From: Bacteroidota bacterium
GTDB lineage: Bacteria; Bacteroidota; Ignavibacteria; T3Sed10-11
Length of the DNA stretch: 8,656 bases
Assembly: GCA_007128495.1 (NCBI GenBank)
Contig: SKXH01000199.1
Coordinates: 1 to 8,656 of the forward strand
Reading direction: 5' to 3'
A program made the position numbers and the translations under genes. Shown one piece after another: positions 6,627-8,656 of this stretch. Each line of letters begins with the position of its first letter. Positions within the stretch are counted from its first letter, which is position 1. Under the pieces are notes generated by a model that made no database searches, had not been told where the DNA came from, and saw only the letters and a list, made by a program, of their open reading frames with translations.

Positions 6627-8656
6627 ATGATCAGCGTTGAAATTATCTACAATCTGGCGACTCTGGTTGCCCTCAGTGTTATTTCCGGGTTTGTGGATCA
6701 ACGATGGAGCAGATATACCGTCAAAGGTATGATCGTACAGGGAGTACTATTCGGTTTCGTTGCAATTCTCGGCATGATGCATCCGCTGGTATTCGGGCCG
6801 GGGCTGATCTTTGATGGCCGGTCGGTTGTCGTGAGTTTGTGCGGTTTGTTTTTCGGTCCCCTCTCGGTAACTATTGCAGCGCTGATGGCTGTTGCATACC
6901 GCATTGCCGAGGGTGGAGTCGGTATGATTACAGGGGTGTTGGTTACCGCAGCTTCGGCAATTATCGGTGTTTTATTTTATTATCACAGGATGAAAACAGG
7001 GGTAAGGGTTTCATCAAAATATCTTCTTGTCATCGGCGTGATCGTACATATTGTAATGCTTGCGCTGATATTTACGCTTCCCTTTGGTCTGGCAATCTCT
7101 ATTCTTCAGGATATCGGCATACCGATAATTATCAGCTATCCGCTTGCAACGGTGCTCATCGGAAAGATATTATCCGGTCAGGAAGAGAATCTGCGATCAT
7201 TTAATAAATTAAAGGAGAGCGAAGCACGGTGGAAGTTCGCCCTTGAAGGATCCGGGGACGGTGTGTGGGACTGGAATATGGAAACCAATAAGATCTATTT
7301 TTCACCACGATGGAGAGAAATTCTCGGATACAATGAAACAGATCTCCGTGGAACTTATGAAGAGTGGGAAAAACTTGTACACCCCGATGACTATCAACGG
7401 TATTATGAGGATCTCCAAAAACATTTAAAGGGGGAGACGTCGATATATCAAAGTGAGTTTCGATTTCGCTGTAAAGATGGTACCTACAAGTGGATGCTCG
7501 ACCGGGGTAAAATTATTGAATGGTCACCCGACGGAAAACCGTTGAGAATGATAGGCACACACACTGATATCGACGGGCGAAAAAGAAATGAACGGCAGTT
7601 GTTGGCAATATCCAATAATATTAACGGGCCAGCCGCCCGTGTCGATCTCGACTTGAGATATACTTTTGCAAACTCGTGGTATGAGGAGGCATACGGTCTC
7701 CCGGCCGGCACCGTTACCGGAAAAACCATGCAGGAAATAATGGGTGAGAAAAATTTTAAACGGGTACGACCCTATATTGATCGTGCGTTACGCGGTGAGA
7801 AAAACCGGTTCGAAGTCGAAATGGAATTAATAAACGGCACCAGAACATATGAAATATTGTATATTCCCGATACCGGTGCGAATAACAATAGAAACGGGCT
7901 TTTTATTGTGGGGAACGATGTTACTGAATATAAACTGGCGATGGAGTCGTTATATGTAAAAGACTCGGCGATCGCTGCCGCCATCGACGCCATCGGCATC
8001 GCCGATCCAGAGGGAAACCTGTACTATGTCAATACCGCTTTATTGCGTATGTGGGGATATGAATCGGAGTCGGAGGTACTCGGTATGCCTGCGGTAAAGT
8101 TCTGGCAGTCGAAGGGAAAAGCCCTCAGGATTTTTAAAGAAGTACAGGAGATAGGCAATTGGACCGGTGAGATGACTGCAAAACGAAAGGATGGCTCATC
8201 GTTTGTAGTTGAATTAGCGCTTAGTCAGATTAAGGATAAAGCCGGAAAATCGTTGGGTATTATGGCGGCAGCCCAGGATATTACCGAACGCAAAAAAGCA
8301 GAGATTGCACTGCGGGAAAGTGAAGAGCGATACCGCCTTATCTATGAAAACAGTAAAGATGCCATATTACTGACACATCCCGACGGTAAAATTTTTGCTG
8401 CCAATCCCGCAGCGAGTGAAATGTTCGGCAGGAGTGAGGAGGAACTCCGCCGGTTGGGCAGAGAGGGCGTAGTCGATTTGCAGGATCCGAGATTAAAGCC
8501 GGCATTAGAAGAGCGAAAACGAACCGGGAGTTTTGTAGGCGAATTGAATTTCGTGCGAAGAGACAGAACTATATTCCCCGGCGAGATTTCTTCTACAATG
8601 TTTAGAGATGTAGATGGAAATGAAAAAACAACTATGATTATCCGCGATGTAACCGA
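6627..8656 (+). CDS. Membrane sensor with 5TMR-LYT domain and four PAS domains (3' end outside window)
   Basis: The frame is open for 676 codons from ATG 6627 to the window edge. Residues 1-185 form a polytopic domain of the LytS/YhcK 5TMR type; the diagnostic stretch is FDGRSVVVSLCGLFFGPLSV with AYRIAEGGVG (62-99), followed by two more hydrophobic helices. Four PAS domains follow: about 200-325 (PAS_3-like, with WKFALEGSGDGVWDWN and LVHPDDY), 326-440 (ending VGNDVTEYK), 441-562 (AAIDAIGIADPEGNLYYVNT to AAAQDITERKKAE) and 563 to the edge (ESEERYRLIYENSKDAIL to IIRDVT). Such sensors sit in the inner membrane, bind small ligands or cofactors through PAS, and usually end in a histidine kinase or GGDEF domain; which one cannot be seen. 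A weak AGGT lies just before the start and overlaps the end of the preceding fragment. No haem- or FAD-specific PAS motif is evident to me. Confidence 0.88.
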   Translation, partial: MISVEIIYNLATLVALSVISGFVDQRWSRYTVKGMIVQGVLFGFVAILGMMHPLVFGPGLIFDGRSVVVSLCGLFFGPLSVTIAALMAVAYRIAEGGVGMITGVLVTAASAIIGVLFYYHRMKTGVRVSSKYLLVIGVIVHIVMLALIFTLPFGLAISILQDIGIPIIISYPLATVLIGKILSGQEENLRSFNKLKESEARWKFALEGSGDGVWDWNMETNKIYFSPRWREILGYNETDLRGTYEEWEKLVHPDDYQRYYEDLQKHLKGETSIYQSEFRFRCKDGTYKWMLDRGKIIEWSPDGKPLRMIGTHTDIDGRKRNERQLLAISNNINGPAARVDLDLRYTFANSWYEEAYGLPAGTVTGKTMQEIMGEKNFKRVRPYIDRALRGEKNRFEVEMELINGTRTYEILYIPDTGANNNRNGLFIVGNDVTEYKLAMESLYVKDSAIAAAIDAIGIADPEGNLYYVNTALLRMWGYESESEVLGMPAVKFWQSKGKALRIFKEVQEIGNWTGEMTAKRKDGSSFVVELALSQIKDKAGKSLGIMAAAQDITERKKAEIALRESEERYRLIYENSKDAILLTHPDGKIFAANPAASEMFGRSEEELRRLGREGVVDLQDPRLKPALEERKRTGSFVGELNFVRRDRTIFPGEISSTMFRDVDGNEKTTMIIRDVT

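Noticed and set aside
6839..7204. 121-codon plus-strand open frame
   Set aside because: It is out of frame within the 5TMR domain of the sensor, which has a continuous and recognisable reading frame.

Overview
All supported genes in this window lie on the + strand. The layout is: the tail of an unidentified gene, a very large fused hydantoinase A/B (5-oxoprolinase-type) enzyme, a repeat-rich intergenic spacer, a divergent NRAMP-family membrane transporter, a small HAD-fold protein, a short fragment resembling part of a restriction/methylase protein, and the start of a membrane-bound multi-PAS sensor that runs off the right edge. The coding regions have mixed GC and the spacers are AT-rich. 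Most starts have no recognisable Shine-Dalgarno sequence. Together with the CACGAAG-type and GTGAATAG-type spacer repeats and the transporter subclade, this suggests an environmental bacterium, perhaps of the FCB group (Bacteroidetes/Ignavibacteria-like lineages). That placement is inference only; no rRNA or marker gene is present.

Left region (1-3995): the partial first gene ends 11 bases before the 1265-residue HyuA-HyuB fusion, so the two are probably co-transcribed. The fusion has the ASKHA-type nucleotide-binding motifs of HyuA and the conserved HyuB signatures. It also carries an extra segment of roughly 60 residues near the N-terminus that the animal 5-oxoprolinase lacks, so its substrate is uncertain.

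Spacer (3996-4317): this 322-base gap contains no gene. It holds a G-rich GGTGA/GTGAATAG simple repeat that overlaps the end of the oxoprolinase gene, an inverted cluster of CACGAAG heptamers (three on each strand), a perfect 20-bp palindrome, a GC-rich hairpin, and an 11-bp direct repeat with a 21-bp period just before the transporter start.

Middle region (4318-6279): the transporter has the NRAMP fold signatures but lacks the DPGN and MPH metal-binding motifs, so ordinary Mn/Fe transport should not be assumed. The following HAD-like gene has Glu where the second motif-I Asp normally sits, and it is preceded by a close match to a sigma-54 (-24/-12) promoter.

Right region (6280-8656): a fragment of about 71-75 residues, similar to an internal stretch of N-6 DNA methylase/restriction proteins, sits 6 bases upstream of a sensor with a 5TMR-LYT membrane domain and four PAS domains. 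The output domain of the sensor is outside the window. No shared pathway clearly links the genes, and no complete new system is demonstrated. The most distinctive items are the motif-altered NRAMP homologue, the D-to-E HAD protein with its sigma-54-like promoter, the methylase fragment and the repeat cassette.
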